From assembly GCF_014284365.1 (NCBI RefSeq), contig NZ_JACOGG010000008.1, positions 62,001 through 126,000 on the forward strand: a DNA stretch of 64,000 nt, read 5' to 3'. The stretch's first letter is position 1. Each line of letters starts with the position of its first letter. Positions 51,896 to 62,020 of this stretch are shown here, one piece after another. This stretch comes from Cognatundibacterium rugosum (GTDB lineage Bacteria > Pseudomonadota > Gammaproteobacteria > Burkholderiales > Burkholderiaceae_D). Under the pieces are notes generated by a model. The model ran no database searches. It saw nothing but the letters and a program-made list of their open reading frames with translations, and was not told the origin of the DNA. The translations under genes and the position numbers were made by a program.

Positions 51896-53280
51896 TGATA
51901 TTTTCTCAAAATGCGCTGGCATTTCTGATCACCATAGGCTGCCTGGTGACCTTCCATGAGCTGGGTCACTATCTGGCTGCGCGTTTGTGCGGTGTGAAGG
52001 TCTTACGGTTCTCGTTTGGCTTCGGACGCGTGCTGTTTTCGCGCCGTTTTGGCCCGGATCAGACCGAGTGGGCGATTTCCATGATACCGCTTGGCGGCTA
52101 TGTGAGTATGCTCGACAGCAGTAATCCGGATGAGTCGCAGTCTGCGTTATCAGAGCAAGACAGTCAGCGCGATTATTCCCGCCAACCGGTCTGGAAGCGC
52201 ATGATTATCGCAGCGGCGGGTCCGGCAGCGAATTTTGTGTTGGCACTATTGCTGTATTTTGCGCTGTTTGTTCATGGTACGCCTGAGCCACTGGCGCATC
52301 TGCGCATCGCGAATGCAGCTTCGGTGGCGGCGCAGTCCGGCTTGCGTCATACAGATCAGATACTGGCGATTAATGGCAAAGCTGTGCAAAGCTGGAATGA
52401 CGTGCATTGGCTGGTTTTGCAGGCTGCGGTTGCGAAGCAAGATGCCAGTGTTGAGGTGCAGCGCACAGAGGCCGGAGCCAACCCAACGCGTGTTCGCGTG
52501 CATCTGCCTTTAGATACCTTGAAAGCAGACGATCTGGAGCAGGACTTTCTGGGTAAGTTAGGCATGGCGGTAGCCAGGCCACCTGCGATACTGACGCAGG
52601 TGCTTAAAGATGGGCCGGGGTTCGCGGCTGGCTTGCAAGAAGGGGATCGCATCCTGAGTGTGAATGGGCGGCCTCTGCTGGATGGCGTGGATTTTGTCGA
52701 GCGGGTTAATCAGAGCCCGGATCAGGCACTGCAACTGACGGTCCTGCGTGAACAGGCTGTACTGGAGTTGCGCGCTATACCAGTGGCTGATGAAGTGAAT
52801 GGCCGTCGTATCGGGCGTTTGAAGGTGCAGCTGAATCTTGCGCCAGAAATGAAAGAAGTCAGTGTGCCTGTACTGGCAGCGATTCCTAAGAGCCTGGAAA
52901 AAACCTTCGATACTGCCTGGCTGAATTTAAAAATGATAGGCAAACTGCTCACCGGACAAGCTTCGCTGAGTAATGTGACGGGCCCGATCACGATCGCCGA
53001 TTATGCGGGACAGACCGCACGTATCAGCATAGTGACCTATATTTCATTCCTGGCGGCGGTAAGTATCAGTCTGGGTGTGATGAATTTACTGCCGGTACCG
53101 ATGCTGGACGGTGGTCATTTGTTGTATTATTCGCTGGAACTCGTCAGAGGTAAGCCTTTATCGGTGCGCGCAGTCGAAATTTCCAAGACGATTGGTATCG
53201 CCTTGCTGGGCGCCATGATGGCATTAGCTTTTTTTAATGATTTTCGGCGACTTGGTGGCATAATAGCCCGCCTGATATAA
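51895..53280 (+). CDS. rseP: RseP site-2 intramembrane zinc protease (461 aa)
   Basis: Cleaves anti-sigma factor RseA in the membrane for the sigma-E response. Zinc motif HELGH at 21-25 in the first helix, two PDZ domains in the periplasmic part (GPGFAAGLQEGDRILSVNG marks the second), and the second zinc/active-site motif PVPMLDGGHLLYY near 397. Coupled to dxr and followed by bamA, as in most proteobacteria. Confidence 0.96.
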   Translation: MIFSQNALAFLITIGCLVTFHELGHYLAARLCGVKVLRFSFGFGRVLFSRRFGPDQTEWAISMIPLGGYVSMLDSSNPDESQSALSEQDSQRDYSRQPVWKRMIIAAAGPAANFVLALLLYFALFVHGTPEPLAHLRIANAASVAAQSGLRHTDQILAINGKAVQSWNDVHWLVLQAAVAKQDASVEVQRTEAGANPTRVRVHLPLDTLKADDLEQDFLGKLGMAVARPPAILTQVLKDGPGFAAGLQEGDRILSVNGRPLLDGVDFVERVNQSPDQALQLTVLREQAVLELRAIPVADEVNGRRIGRLKVQLNLAPEMKEVSVPVLAAIPKSLEKTFDTAWLNLKMIGKLLTGQASLSNVTGPITIADYAGQTARISIVTYISFLAAVSISLGVMNLLPVPMLDGGHLLYYSLELVRGKPLSVRAVEISKTIGIALLGAMMALAFFNDFRRLGGIIARLI

Positions 53281-53414
53281 GTGATGTGTCCTGGATAGCA
53301 ATATTGAGAGTATTGAGGGCTGATGTGACTGAAGCATTTGCTGGCTGAATTTCAGGTCAGAACGGATGAAATCGGTTTTACCAGAGTCCTAGTATTGAAA
53401 GAACTTTATACCCA

Positions 53415-55766
53415 ATGAAATTACATATAGAGCATTTTACTTTGCCACATTTTCGCCGTCGTTCACTGGCTCTCGCAGCCTTAGCACTGTGCTCCGGTAG
53501 TGCATTCGCCATCCAGCCATTCACCGTCAAGGACATACGGGTTGAAGGCTTACAAAGAACAGAGGCGGGAACTGTTTTCAGTTATCTGCCAGTTAAAGTC
53601 GGTGATGTATTTGATGATGCCAAGAGTACCACGGCGATCAAGTCTTTATATGCAACCGGATTTTTCAAAGACATCCAGATCGAAGAGCAGGACGGTGTAT
53701 TGGTTGTATTGCTGGAAGAGCGTCCAACCATTGCCGGTGTCGAGTTCACCGGTACCAAGGAATTTGAAAAAGACGCACTGGTAAAAGCGCTCAAGGATAT
53801 CGGCATCGGCGAATCCCGGATTTTCGATAAAGCGACGGTGGACCGCGCTGAGCAGGAACTGAAACGCCAATACCTGTCCAAAGGCTTGTATGGCATGCAG
53901 ATTACCACCACCATCACTCCGATAGAACGTAACCGTGTGCGTGTAACGTTTGCGGTGGATGAGGGTGAGATCGCACGTATTGCAGAAATTAAAATCACCG
54001 GCAATAAAGCATTTTCCGATGGCGAATTGCGCGATCTGATGGCTTTGAACACGCCTACCTGGTTCTCCTGGTACACCAAGGCGGATCAGTATTCCAAACA
54101 AAAACTGTCCGGCGATATCGAGACCCTGATTTCCTTTTATCAGAACCGTGGTTATCTGGAGATGCAGATTTTATCGACTCAGATTTCCATTAGTCCAGAT
54201 AAAAAGAATATCTATATCGCGATTAATCTGACCGAAGGCGACAAATACACGGTCTCCGACGTGAAGCTCGAAGGCGATATGTTTGGCCGCGACGAAGAGC
54301 TGGCCTCGCTGATGCTGCTCAAAAAAGGCAATGTCTATAATGCGGCCCGTTTGACCGAAAGCACGAAGCGCATTTCTGAGCGCATGGGTAACTTTGGTTA
54401 TGCCTTTGCGAACGTGAATGCGATTCCGCAGCTGGACAAAGAGAAAAAAGAAGTGGCGTTCAATGTCGCGGTCGATGCTGGCAAACGTGTCTATGTGCGC
54501 CGTATCAACCTGGCGGGCAATACCCGTACCCGAGATGAAGTCATACGCCGTGAATTCCGTCAGTTTGAAAGCAGCTGGTACGACGGTGCCAAGATCAAGG
54601 CGTCACGTGACCGCGTTGAACGTCTTGGCTATTTCGACGACGTAAAGCTGGAAACGCCGGAAGTTGCGACCAGTGCCGATCAGGTGGATATCAATCTGAG
54701 TATCAAAGAAAAGCCGACCGGTAATCTGATGTTTGGCGCTGGCTACTCCAGTGCTGAGCGCCTGACTTTGTCGGGCTCGGTCAGCCAGGCCAATGCCTTT
54801 GGCAGCGGTGATACGATAGGTCTGGAGATTAATACCAGCCGTCAGAACCGTACCATCGTTCTCGCGCATACTGACCCTTACTTTACCGATGACGGTATCA
54901 GTCGTAGCGTCGATGGCTTCCTGCGTACCACGAATCCTATTTTGGGTTCTTATTCTTACTATAAGATTCAGTCTATAGGTGGCAATCTGCGTTTCGGTGT
55001 GCCATTCTCTGAAGTCGACACTGTATTCTTTGGTATTGGTGTAGAGCGTACCAAGGTGCAGACCGATTTTACCAGTCCAAATTTGTATAAAACTTATGTA
55101 GCGAATTTTGGTAACGGTGGTAAAGACATCACGGACCAGGCAACGTATGGTATTGGTACCGCAACGACCAGCTCTTATCCGTTGACGGTAGCCTGGCAGC
55201 GCGATAGCCGTGACAGCGTGTTGACGCCGACTATCGGTCGCTATCAGCGCGCTAATCTGGAATTGGCTGCCTTAGGTAACTACCGTTATTATCGTGCGAT
55301 TTATCAGGCGCAATATTTCCAGCCGATTTATCGTTCCGTGACGCTGGCACTGAACGGTGAATTCGATTTCGGTCACGGTTTGGGCGGTAATCCTTACCCG
55401 GTATTTAAAAACTTCTATGCTGGTGGTATTGGTTCTGTGCGTGGTTACGAGCCTTCCTCTTTAGGAACAAGAACGCCGCAGGGTGATTCTCAGGGTGGTG
55501 CTAAACGGGTCTTAGGTAATGTAGAATTACAGGTGCCATTCCCAGGCGCAGACAAGTCGCTGCGCTGGTTCACTTTCCTAGATGCCGGTCAGGTGTTTGA
55601 TGAAGGTCAACGTATACGTTATAGCGACTTACGTTTAGGCGCAGGTATCGGTATAAGCTGGATATCGCCGGTAGGTCCTTTGAAACTGAGCTTCGGCCGC
55701 GCGCTGAATGCGAAGGAAGGCGATAAGAAACAGGCCTTCCAGTTCCAAATGGGTACTGGGTTCTGA
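53415..55766 (+). CDS. bamA: Outer membrane assembly factor BamA (783 aa)
   Basis: Inserts beta-barrel proteins in the outer membrane. Signal peptide about 1-32 (LALCSGSAFA), five POTRA domains about 35-440 (the first beginning FTVKDIRVEGLQRTEAGTV), and a C-terminal 16-strand barrel with the VRGYE motif (SVRGYEPSSLG) of loop 6. It ends in a Phe (GTGF), the usual barrel C-terminal signature. Confidence 0.97.
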   Translation: MKLHIEHFTLPHFRRRSLALAALALCSGSAFAIQPFTVKDIRVEGLQRTEAGTVFSYLPVKVGDVFDDAKSTTAIKSLYATGFFKDIQIEEQDGVLVVLLEERPTIAGVEFTGTKEFEKDALVKALKDIGIGESRIFDKATVDRAEQELKRQYLSKGLYGMQITTTITPIERNRVRVTFAVDEGEIARIAEIKITGNKAFSDGELRDLMALNTPTWFSWYTKADQYSKQKLSGDIETLISFYQNRGYLEMQILSTQISISPDKKNIYIAINLTEGDKYTVSDVKLEGDMFGRDEELASLMLLKKGNVYNAARLTESTKRISERMGNFGYAFANVNAIPQLDKEKKEVAFNVAVDAGKRVYVRRINLAGNTRTRDEVIRREFRQFESSWYDGAKIKASRDRVERLGYFDDVKLETPEVATSADQVDINLSIKEKPTGNLMFGAGYSSAERLTLSGSVSQANAFGSGDTIGLEINTSRQNRTIVLAHTDPYFTDDGISRSVDGFLRTTNPILGSYSYYKIQSIGGNLRFGVPFSEVDTVFFGIGVERTKVQTDFTSPNLYKTYVANFGNGGKDITDQATYGIGTATTSSYPLTVAWQRDSRDSVLTPTIGRYQRANLELAALGNYRYYRAIYQAQYFQPIYRSVTLALNGEFDFGHGLGGNPYPVFKNFYAGGIGSVRGYEPSSLGTRTPQGDSQGGAKRVLGNVELQVPFPGADKSLRWFTFLDAGQVFDEGQRIRYSDLRLGAGIGISWISPVGPLKLSFGRALNAKEGDKKQAFQFQMGTGF

Positions 55767-55811
55767 TTCTGTGGGCTATGTTTGCTTTATGTGTTTGCTG
55801 TGCTTCGTGTT

Positions 55812-56342
55812 ATGGAGATTATTTTGAGTCAACTGATTACACCGTCCAAATTGTTCCAACGCTTGATGATTTGTGCGGCTTGCTTAGTGAGCGTCTCTCA
55901 AGTGCAGGCACAGGATTCTAAAGTCGCTATTTTTGATTCTCAGCGTGTGATTCGTGAATCTGCGCCTGCAAAAGCAGCAGAGATCAAGATAGAGCAGGAG
56001 TTTTCTAAACGCAGTAAAGATCTGCAGGATATGGCGAACAAATTCCGTATCCTGGCAGAGAAGTTTGATAAAGACGCGCCTGTACTCAGCGAGTCCGACC
56101 GTATCAAGCGTCAGCGCGAACTGGCTGATCTGGATCAGGATATTAAGCGCAAACAACGTGTCTTCAGCGAAGATCTGAATCAACGTAAAAATGAAGAAAT
56201 TGCTGCCTTGCTTGAGCGTGCCTCCAAGATTGTGAAGCAGATCGCAGAAGCTGAAAAATACGATCTGGTGTTGCAGGATGCGGTCTACCACAATCCACGC
56301 ATAGATATCACCGACAAGGTTCTTAAAGCACTCACTAAATAA
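55812..56342 (+). CDS. skp: Skp/OmpH periplasmic chaperone
   Basis: Carries unfolded outer-membrane proteins across the periplasm. Signal peptide (LMICAACLVSVSQVQA) then AIFDSQRVIRESAPAKAAE, a long coiled-coil arm with ELADLDQDIKRKQRVFSED, and VLQDAVYHNPRIDITDKVL. The start is unclear: ATG 55812 has no ribosome site, while TTG 55824 has GGAG six bases upstream and may be the true start. Confidence 0.92.
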   Translation: MEIILSQLITPSKLFQRLMICAACLVSVSQVQAQDSKVAIFDSQRVIRESAPAKAAEIKIEQEFSKRSKDLQDMANKFRILAEKFDKDAPVLSESDRIKRQRELADLDQDIKRKQRVFSEDLNQRKNEEIAALLERASKIVKQIAEAEKYDLVLQDAVYHNPRIDITDKVLKALTK

Positions 56343-56344
56343 TC

Positions 56345-57403
56345 ATGACCACCACAAGCATTCGGCTGGGAGAATTGGTCGATCGCTTCGGTGGTCAATT
56401 GATTGGTTCTCCTGAATTGACGGTGACGGGCATCGCTCCTTTGAGTGAAGCTGGTGCCAGTCAGATCACATTCCTCTCCAATTCAAAATTAAAGCATCAG
56501 GCGGCCAGCACGAAAGCGGCTGCGCTGATCGTGACTGAGGCTGACTACGCGCAGGTGCGCAGCAGCTATCAGGGCGCTTGCATCGTTTTTGCTAATCCTT
56601 ACGTTTATTTTGCGCGCACAGCGCAGCTATTTGCTGAACTCAATAAAATCCCGGCTGTGACGGGGATACATCCGACGGCCTGGGTCAGCCCGGCGGCTAT
56701 CGTCCATGAGACTGCCAGTATCGGTCCGCATGTGAGTATAGAAGCAGAAGCTGTGATCGGTGAGCACGCAGTGCTGAAAGCCGGCGTGGTGGTGGGTCGC
56801 GGTGTGGAAATCGGTGCGCATACCCTGATACATGCCAATGCAACGGTGTACGACTATTGCGTCATTGGCACGCACGGCATCATTCATTCGGGTGCAGTGA
56901 TCGGTGCCGATGGTTTTGGTTTTGCCAATGAAAAAGGCAGCTGGATTAAGATACCGCAAACCGGCCGCGTGGTGATCGGTAACGATGTGGAAATCGGGGC
57001 CAATACCAGCATAGACCGTGGTGCACTGGCTGATACCATCATTGAAGATGGTGTCAAGCTGGACAATCAGATTCAAATTGGACATAACTGCCATATAGGA
57101 GCGCATACAGCGATGGCAGGATGTGTCGGCGTTGCCGGTAGTGCAAAAATCGGCAAACACTGTACATTTGGCGGTGCTGCGATGGTGCTTGGGCATCTGA
57201 CCATCGTCGACAATGTACATATTTCGTCCGGTAGTATGGTTTCGCGCTCGATACTGGAGCCGGGACAATACACTGGTTTTTACCCTTTAGCGAAAAACGC
57301 AGACTGGGAGAAGAGTGCGGTCATCGTGCGCAATCTCCCGTCCATGCGTGAAAAAGTTCGCGAATTAGAAAAAACAATTAAAGTTTTAGCAGACAAATCA
57401 TGA
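56345..57403 (+). CDS. lpxD: UDP-3-O-acylglucosamine N-acyltransferase (352 aa)
   Basis: Third step of lipid A synthesis. N-terminal uridine-binding domain ([22 protein letters not shown]) followed by a hexapeptide beta-helix with the catalytic His region [29 protein letters not shown] and a C-terminal helix. It overlaps fabZ by four bases (ATGA). Confidence 0.97.
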   Translation: MTTTSIRLGELVDRFGGQLIGSPELTVTGIAPLSEAGASQITFLSNSKLKHQAASTKAAALIVTEADYAQVRSSYQGACIVFANPYVYFARTAQLFAELNKIPAVTGIHPTAWVSPAAIVHETASIGPHVSIEAEAVIGEHAVLKAGVVVGRGVEIGAHTLIHANATVYDYCVIGTHGIIHSGAVIGADGFGFANEKGSWIKIPQTGRVVIGNDVEIGANTSIDRGALADTIIEDGVKLDNQIQIGHNCHIGAHTAMAGCVGVAGSAKIGKHCTFGGAAMVLGHLTIVDNVHISSGSMVSRSILEPGQYTGFYPLAKNADWEKSAVIVRNLPSMREKVRELEKTIKVLADKS

Positions 57404-57861
57404 ATTCTCTCGACATTAACCAGATCAAAGAATATTTACCTCACCGCTATCCGATGTTGTTAGTCGATCGCGTATTGGATTGGGAAAGCGGTAAGCGTAT
57501 CACTGCGATTAAAAATGTCACGGCGAATGAAGAGTTTTTTAACGGACATTTCCCGAACAAACCTGTCATGCCTGGCGTGCTGATGATAGAAGCGATGGCG
57601 CAGACCGCTGCGATATTGTCCTTCCTGACCATGGGAAAAAAACCGGATGAAAAAACCCTGGTGTATTTCCTGGGTATTGATGGTGCACGTTTTAAACGCC
57701 CGGTTGAACCTGGTGACCAGTTAAAAATGGAAGTGGAAATCACGAAAGTGGCACGCGGTATCTGGAAATATCAAGCCCGCGCAACGGTAGACGGTCAGTT
57801 AGCGGTCGAGGGCGAACTGATGTGCACCATGCGCTCCACTGACGACTCAGCGGAGAAGTAA
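57400..57861 (+). CDS. fabZ: 3-hydroxyacyl-ACP dehydratase FabZ (153 aa)
   Basis: Dehydrates 3-hydroxyacyl-ACP in fatty-acid elongation. [13 protein letters not shown] and [21 protein letters not shown] hold the active His and Glu. Overlaps lpxD (4 bases) and lpxA (1 base), so tightly coupled in the lpxD-fabZ-lpxA-lpxB order. Confidence 0.98.
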   Translation: MNSLDINQIKEYLPHRYPMLLVDRVLDWESGKRITAIKNVTANEEFFNGHFPNKPVMPGVLMIEAMAQTAAILSFLTMGKKPDEKTLVYFLGIDGARFKRPVEPGDQLKMEVEITKVARGIWKYQARATVDGQLAVEGELMCTMRSTDDSAEK

Positions 57862-58649
57862 TGGCTATTCATCCCACAGCACTGATTGATCCGAACGCCC
57901 AGCTCGACAGTACAGTAGAGGTGGGGCCGTATTCCATCATAGGTCCGCATGTCAAGATAGGTGCCAGAACCAAGATAGGCCCCCATGTGGTGATCGATGG
58001 GCATACCACCATAGGCAGTGATAACCACTTTCATGCTTATTCGTCGATTGGTGGTCCGCCTCAGGATAAAAAGTATGGGGGTGAAGTTACCTATCTGGAA
58101 ATCGGCGACCGTAATCTGATCCGTGAATTTTGTACCTTCAACTGCGGTACCGTTCAGGATAAAGGGATTACCCGTATCGGCAGCGATAACTGGTTCCTGG
58201 CTTATGTGCATATTGCGCATGACTGCGTCGTCGGCAATCACACCATCTTTTCGAATAATGCTGCTTTGGCTGGTCATGTTCACGTAGGTGACTGGGTGAT
58301 TATGAGCGGCTTTTCAGCAGTTCACCAGTTCTGTCAGATTGGTGCGCATGCTTTTGTCGGCATGAATACCAGCCTGACGCAGGACGTCCCGCCGTTTGTG
58401 CTGTTGTCTGGCAATCCGGCACAGGCACACGGTGTCAATCTGGAAGGCTTGAAACGCCGTGGCTACACACGCGAGCAATTGAATGCGATCCGCCATGCTT
58501 ACAAGCTGATTTACAAATCCGGTTTGACGCTGGACGAAGCCAAGCAAAGTCTGGATGCCTATGCGGCTGAACTGAGTGCTGAGGCGCAGCTCCCTGTGCA
58601 GCAAATGCGCAGCTTCCTTGATGTGTCTACGCGCGGCATTGTGCGCTGA
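57861..58649 (+). CDS. lpxA: UDP-N-acetylglucosamine acyltransferase (262 aa)
   Basis: First step of lipid A synthesis. Hexapeptide helix with IHPTALIDPNAQLDSTVEVG, IREFCTFNCGT, the catalytic His segment YVHIAHDCVVGNHTIFSNNA and the helical C-terminus RRGYTREQLNAIRHAYKLIY. Full family length. Confidence 0.98.
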   Translation: MAIHPTALIDPNAQLDSTVEVGPYSIIGPHVKIGARTKIGPHVVIDGHTTIGSDNHFHAYSSIGGPPQDKKYGGEVTYLEIGDRNLIREFCTFNCGTVQDKGITRIGSDNWFLAYVHIAHDCVVGNHTIFSNNAALAGHVHVGDWVIMSGFSAVHQFCQIGAHAFVGMNTSLTQDVPPFVLLSGNPAQAHGVNLEGLKRRGYTREQLNAIRHAYKLIYKSGLTLDEAKQSLDAYAAELSAEAQLPVQQMRSFLDVSTRGIVR

Positions 58650-58662
58650 ACAGGGTAGCCTA

Positions 58663-59814
58663 GTGACTCGCCCTATTATTTCTATGGTCGCCGGTGAGAC
58701 GTCCGGCGACATGCTGGCGGCGCGCATGCTGTCCGGTTTGCGCCCCAGATTACCTGACTCGCTGATGCATGGCATAGGCGGGCCACGTATGGCGGAACAT
58801 GGCTTTGTCAATGACTGGCCTATGGATAAGCTATCTGTGCGCGGTTTGTTTGAAGTGCTTGCGCATTACCGCGAAATCAGCGGCATTCGCAAGCAATTGA
58901 AACAACGCTTGCTGGATGAGCGCCCAGATGTATTTATCGGAGTGGATGCGCCTGACTTCAATCTGGATCTGGAAATTCAGCTCAAGCAAGCCGGTATCCC
59001 GACCATGCATTACATCAGCCCCTCCATCTGGGCCTGGCGTGCTGGGCGCATCAAAAAAATCGCTGAAGCGGTTTCCCACATGCTGGTGGTCTTCCCGTTC
59101 GAAGAGCAGATTTATCAGCAAGCCGGTATTCCGGTGACCTATGTCGGCCATCCGCTGGCGCAAGTCATCCCTATGGAAATAGACACTGCCGCTGCACGTG
59201 ATGAACTGGGGTTGGATCCGCGCTTCAAAGTGGTCGCGATTTTACCGGGCAGCCGTATTTCAGAAATTAAATACAATACGGAAGCCTTCGTCCGCGCCGC
59301 TAAAATTCTGACCGACCGCGATCCGAATTTACAGATCGTGGTACCGATGGCGGGGAATAAGCAAAGAGCGTATTACATCAAGCTGGTGGTCGCCGCAGGT
59401 CTGGAAGGTGTGCCTGTCTTGCTGGTCGATGGACGTTCACACACCGTGATCGCTGCAGCAGATGCGGTGTTGGTGGCGTCAGGTACCGCCTCACTGGAAG
59501 TGGCTTTGTATAAAAAGCCTATGGTCATTGCTTATAAGATGATGGAAGCGTCCTGGCAAATTTTGCGTCATATGGGTTATCAACCCTGGATAGGCTTACC
59601 GAATATTCTGGAAAAAGAATTTGTGGTACCGGAATTCCTGCAATCGGCGGCAACACCGCAGGCGCTGGCAGAGGCAATCTGGCAGCAACTGAACGACGAT
59701 GCCTTACAAGGCCGGCTCAGACAACGCTTTACGGATATGCATCACAGTCTGTTGCGCGACACCGCCAATCTCTCAGCACAGGCTGTGCTGGATGTGATTC
59801 AGGCACACAAATAG
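58663..59814 (+). CDS. lpxB: Lipid-A-disaccharide synthase (383 aa)
   Basis: Joins UDP-diacylglucosamine and lipid X. SMVAGETSGDMLAARML at the start, YISPSIWAWRAGRIKKI, FPFEEQIYQ, YVGHPLAQ, LPGSRISEI and ASGTASLEVAL are the GT19 marks. I use GTG 58663, 13 bases behind lpxA and with AGGG upstream; the longer frame overlaps lpxA heavily. A terminator follows; rnhB, often next in this order, is not here. Confidence 0.96.
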   Translation: MTRPIISMVAGETSGDMLAARMLSGLRPRLPDSLMHGIGGPRMAEHGFVNDWPMDKLSVRGLFEVLAHYREISGIRKQLKQRLLDERPDVFIGVDAPDFNLDLEIQLKQAGIPTMHYISPSIWAWRAGRIKKIAEAVSHMLVVFPFEEQIYQQAGIPVTYVGHPLAQVIPMEIDTAAARDELGLDPRFKVVAILPGSRISEIKYNTEAFVRAAKILTDRDPNLQIVVPMAGNKQRAYYIKLVVAAGLEGVPVLLVDGRSHTVIAAADAVLVASGTASLEVALYKKPMVIAYKMMEASWQILRHMGYQPWIGLPNILEKEFVVPEFLQSAATPQALAEAIWQQLNDDALQGRLRQRFTDMHHSLLRDTANLSAQAVLDVIQAHK

Positions 59815-59859
59815 GCCTACAAATAGCCACACAAATTAGCCGCACAATTCAGTCTTCAA

Positions 59860-59886
59860 ATGCCGCGCACCACGCGGCATTTTTTT
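59860..59886 (+). terminator. Intrinsic terminator of the envelope operon
   Basis: ATGCCGCG (59860-59867) and CGCGGCAT (59873-59880) with a CACCA loop, followed by six T. Confidence 0.93.
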
Positions 59887-59974
59887 GGACTGACGCCAAA
59901 CAGCTACAGCGCCATCTTGCGCCTTAACGTACACTAGGGTCTGTTGACCAAAATACCGTTTTTTTTGATTATCC

Positions 59975-60760
59975 ATGTATATCGATTCACATTGCCATAT
60001 CAATTTTCCTGAGCTTGCCGCCAAACTGCCTGAGCTGATGCAGAACATGCAAAACAACGGCGTCACCCATGCCTTGTGTGTGTCGGTGGATTTGCCCGAC
60101 TTCCCGCAGGTATTGGCCTTGGCTGAGCAGTATCCGCATATCTATGCCTCGGTCGGCGTGCATCCGGATTATGAAGATACGCCCGAGCCCAGCGCACAGC
60201 AATTGGTGGAGCTGGCCCAGCATCCTAAAATTATCGCCATCGGCGAAACCGGCCTCGATTACTTCCGCTTACAAGGCGATCTGGAATGGCAGCGTGAGCG
60301 CTTTCGTCAGCATATACGCGCTTCACGCCTGAGCCGTAAGCCACTGATTATCCATACCAGAGCTGCCTCAGCAGACACAATACGTATCATGCGCGAAGAG
60401 GGCGCCGGTACCGATCAGGGTGGTGTGGCAGGCGTCATGCATTGCTTTACCGAGTCACTGGAGGTTGCGCAGGCTGCGGTGGAAATGGGCTTTTATATTT
60501 CTTTTTCCGGCATCCTCACCTTTAAAAGCGCCAAAGACTTGCAGGCAGTCGCCAAAGCCTTGCCGCTGGATCGCATCCTGATCGAAACTGATTCGCCGTA
60601 TCTGGCACCGGTACCTTTCCGTGGCAAGATGAACGAACCGGCCTATGTCAAACACGTCGGCGAGTTTTTGGCGGATTTGCGCGGTATTTCCGTGCTGGAG
60701 GTACAGCAAACCACCACCGAGAATTTTTTCCGTCTGTTTCAATTTGCGAGGGAAGCTTAA
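59975..60760 (+). CDS. TatD family metal-dependent hydrolase (261 aa)
   Basis: TIM-barrel DNase/hydrolase. Metal motif DSHCHI at the N-terminus, AIGETGLDYF, PLIIHTRAA, GVMHCFTES and LIETDSPYLAPVP are all conserved. It fits the YcfH/TatD branch. The ankyrin gene starts at the next base after its stop. Confidence 0.93.
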   Translation: MYIDSHCHINFPELAAKLPELMQNMQNNGVTHALCVSVDLPDFPQVLALAEQYPHIYASVGVHPDYEDTPEPSAQQLVELAQHPKIIAIGETGLDYFRLQGDLEWQRERFRQHIRASRLSRKPLIIHTRAASADTIRIMREEGAGTDQGGVAGVMHCFTESLEVAQAAVEMGFYISFSGILTFKSAKDLQAVAKALPLDRILIETDSPYLAPVPFRGKMNEPAYVKHVGEFLADLRGISVLEVQQTTTENFFRLFQFAREA

Positions 60761-61417
60761 ATGATGCTACTGCCATCTGTGCGCACACTGTGCGCTGCTG
60801 CATTGCTGACCGGCACGCTGGCTGTGCAGGCGGCAGAGATTGATGATTTATTTTTCGCCGTCAGGTTTAATGATGTAGGCAGCATGCAGGGCTTATTCCG
60901 CAAGGGGCAGGACCTGAATGCGAAAGAGCCGCAGCGTGGCGAAAGTTTGCTGATGATGGCAATCCGTGAAAAATCGTTCAAGGTGGTGGATGCGCTCATT
61001 AATACGCCGGGCATACAGCTGGAAGCTCACGCCAATAACGGCGACACCGCGCTCATGATGGCCAGCTATCTGGGGCAGACCGAAGTCGCACAAAAGCTGA
61101 TTGCTAAAGGTGCTGAAGTCAATCAACCAGGCTGGACCGCCTTGCACTATGCTGCAGCCAGCGGTAAGACCGAGCTGGTGGCTTTGCTGTTGGAGCACCA
61201 TGCGTATATCGATACAGAATCGCCGAATAAAACCACGCCTTTGATGATGGCGGTGCAGTTTGGTAAAAAAGCAGTCGTGAAATTATTGCTGGAAGAGGGC
61301 GCGGACGCCAGTTTGAAAAACGCTGCGGGTCAGACTGCCCAGGATTTTGCCAAAGCAAACCGACGCGACGATATTTTGGACGTTTTTGCCGAATTCGCCA
61401 GCCAGCAAAAGAAATAA
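60761..61417 (+). CDS. Exported ankyrin-repeat protein (218 aa)
   Basis: A signal peptide (LCAAALLTGTLAVQA, about 25 residues) is followed by five or so ankyrin repeats: NGDTALMMASYLGQTEVAQKL, PGWTALHYAAASGKTELVALL, TPLMMAVQFGKKAVVKLL. The partner is unknown. It is adjacent to tatD-type genes in many betaproteobacteria and probably co-transcribed here. Confidence 0.88.
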   Translation: MMLLPSVRTLCAAALLTGTLAVQAAEIDDLFFAVRFNDVGSMQGLFRKGQDLNAKEPQRGESLLMMAIREKSFKVVDALINTPGIQLEAHANNGDTALMMASYLGQTEVAQKLIAKGAEVNQPGWTALHYAAASGKTELVALLLEHHAYIDTESPNKTTPLMMAVQFGKKAVVKLLLEEGADASLKNAAGQTAQDFAKANRRDDILDVFAEFASQQKK

Positions 61418-62020
61418 GCAGAATACATAAGCAGTTGCGCACGCGGGTTGGCTGCGTATGCATATCTGCCTGCCTCGCGTCCCCCTTTGCGGGGCAGCCT
61501 TCACAAGCAACAAGTGCTATCCCCGAGATCGCGCCATCCCTGCGCAGGCAGGGATCCAGCGTCTTCCTGTCCTGTACCATACCAGCGTAGACAACATTGC
61601 GCGATTGCTGCCTTCCTGTCATCGCAAATCCGACAGCGACGCTGATACAAAAAATACGTTCATTCCTTGCATTTTGCGTTGCAGCATATTGCTTCTGTTT
61701 TTGCTCTTGTGTTACATTGCGGACTTCATCATTTCCGGAGCTCATTCTGTGGATAGTTATAGTTGTCGCTACTGCGACTTCACCATGGCAATGTAAGCAG
61801 TCCGACCGCTGCTACCTTGCCATCAGGCGGGTAGTGGATCTGCGCTCAGGCGCGCCTTCTCTCACCCACATTTCAATTGATTTCACGTCGTCACGCTGGC
61901 TACTCAAGGCAGCGTTGCTGAGTCTGCGTGTAAATTTGTTTGGCTTCAGATACGTGATCTGAGGTTGGGGAGTACGCATGGTTTTTTGTATTTTTTCTTG
62001 TGACCTCGGCGGAGGTGCCT
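61418..62020. other. Intergenic stretch before the ABC transporter
   Basis: About 600 bases without a convincing gene. A REP-like palindrome lies at 61536-61555. The promoter of the transporter genes should be near 61930-62000, but I cannot name one. Confidence 0.5.
61536..61555. repeat. REP-like palindrome
   Basis: ATCCCTG-CGCAGG-CAGGGAT, followed by CCAGCG. This type of unit, whose translations read like CAGRDPAS or PAQAGIQ, is widely dispersed between genes in proteobacteria. Confidence 0.6.

Noticed and set aside
61119-61745. 208-codon minus-strand frame over the ankyrin gene end
   Set aside because: Shadow plus REP sequence; no start signal or family likeness.
61458-61796. 112-codon plus-strand frame before the ABC permease
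   Set aside because: Its first half is translated REP-like repeat (PAQAGIQ) and the rest shows no conserved feature.
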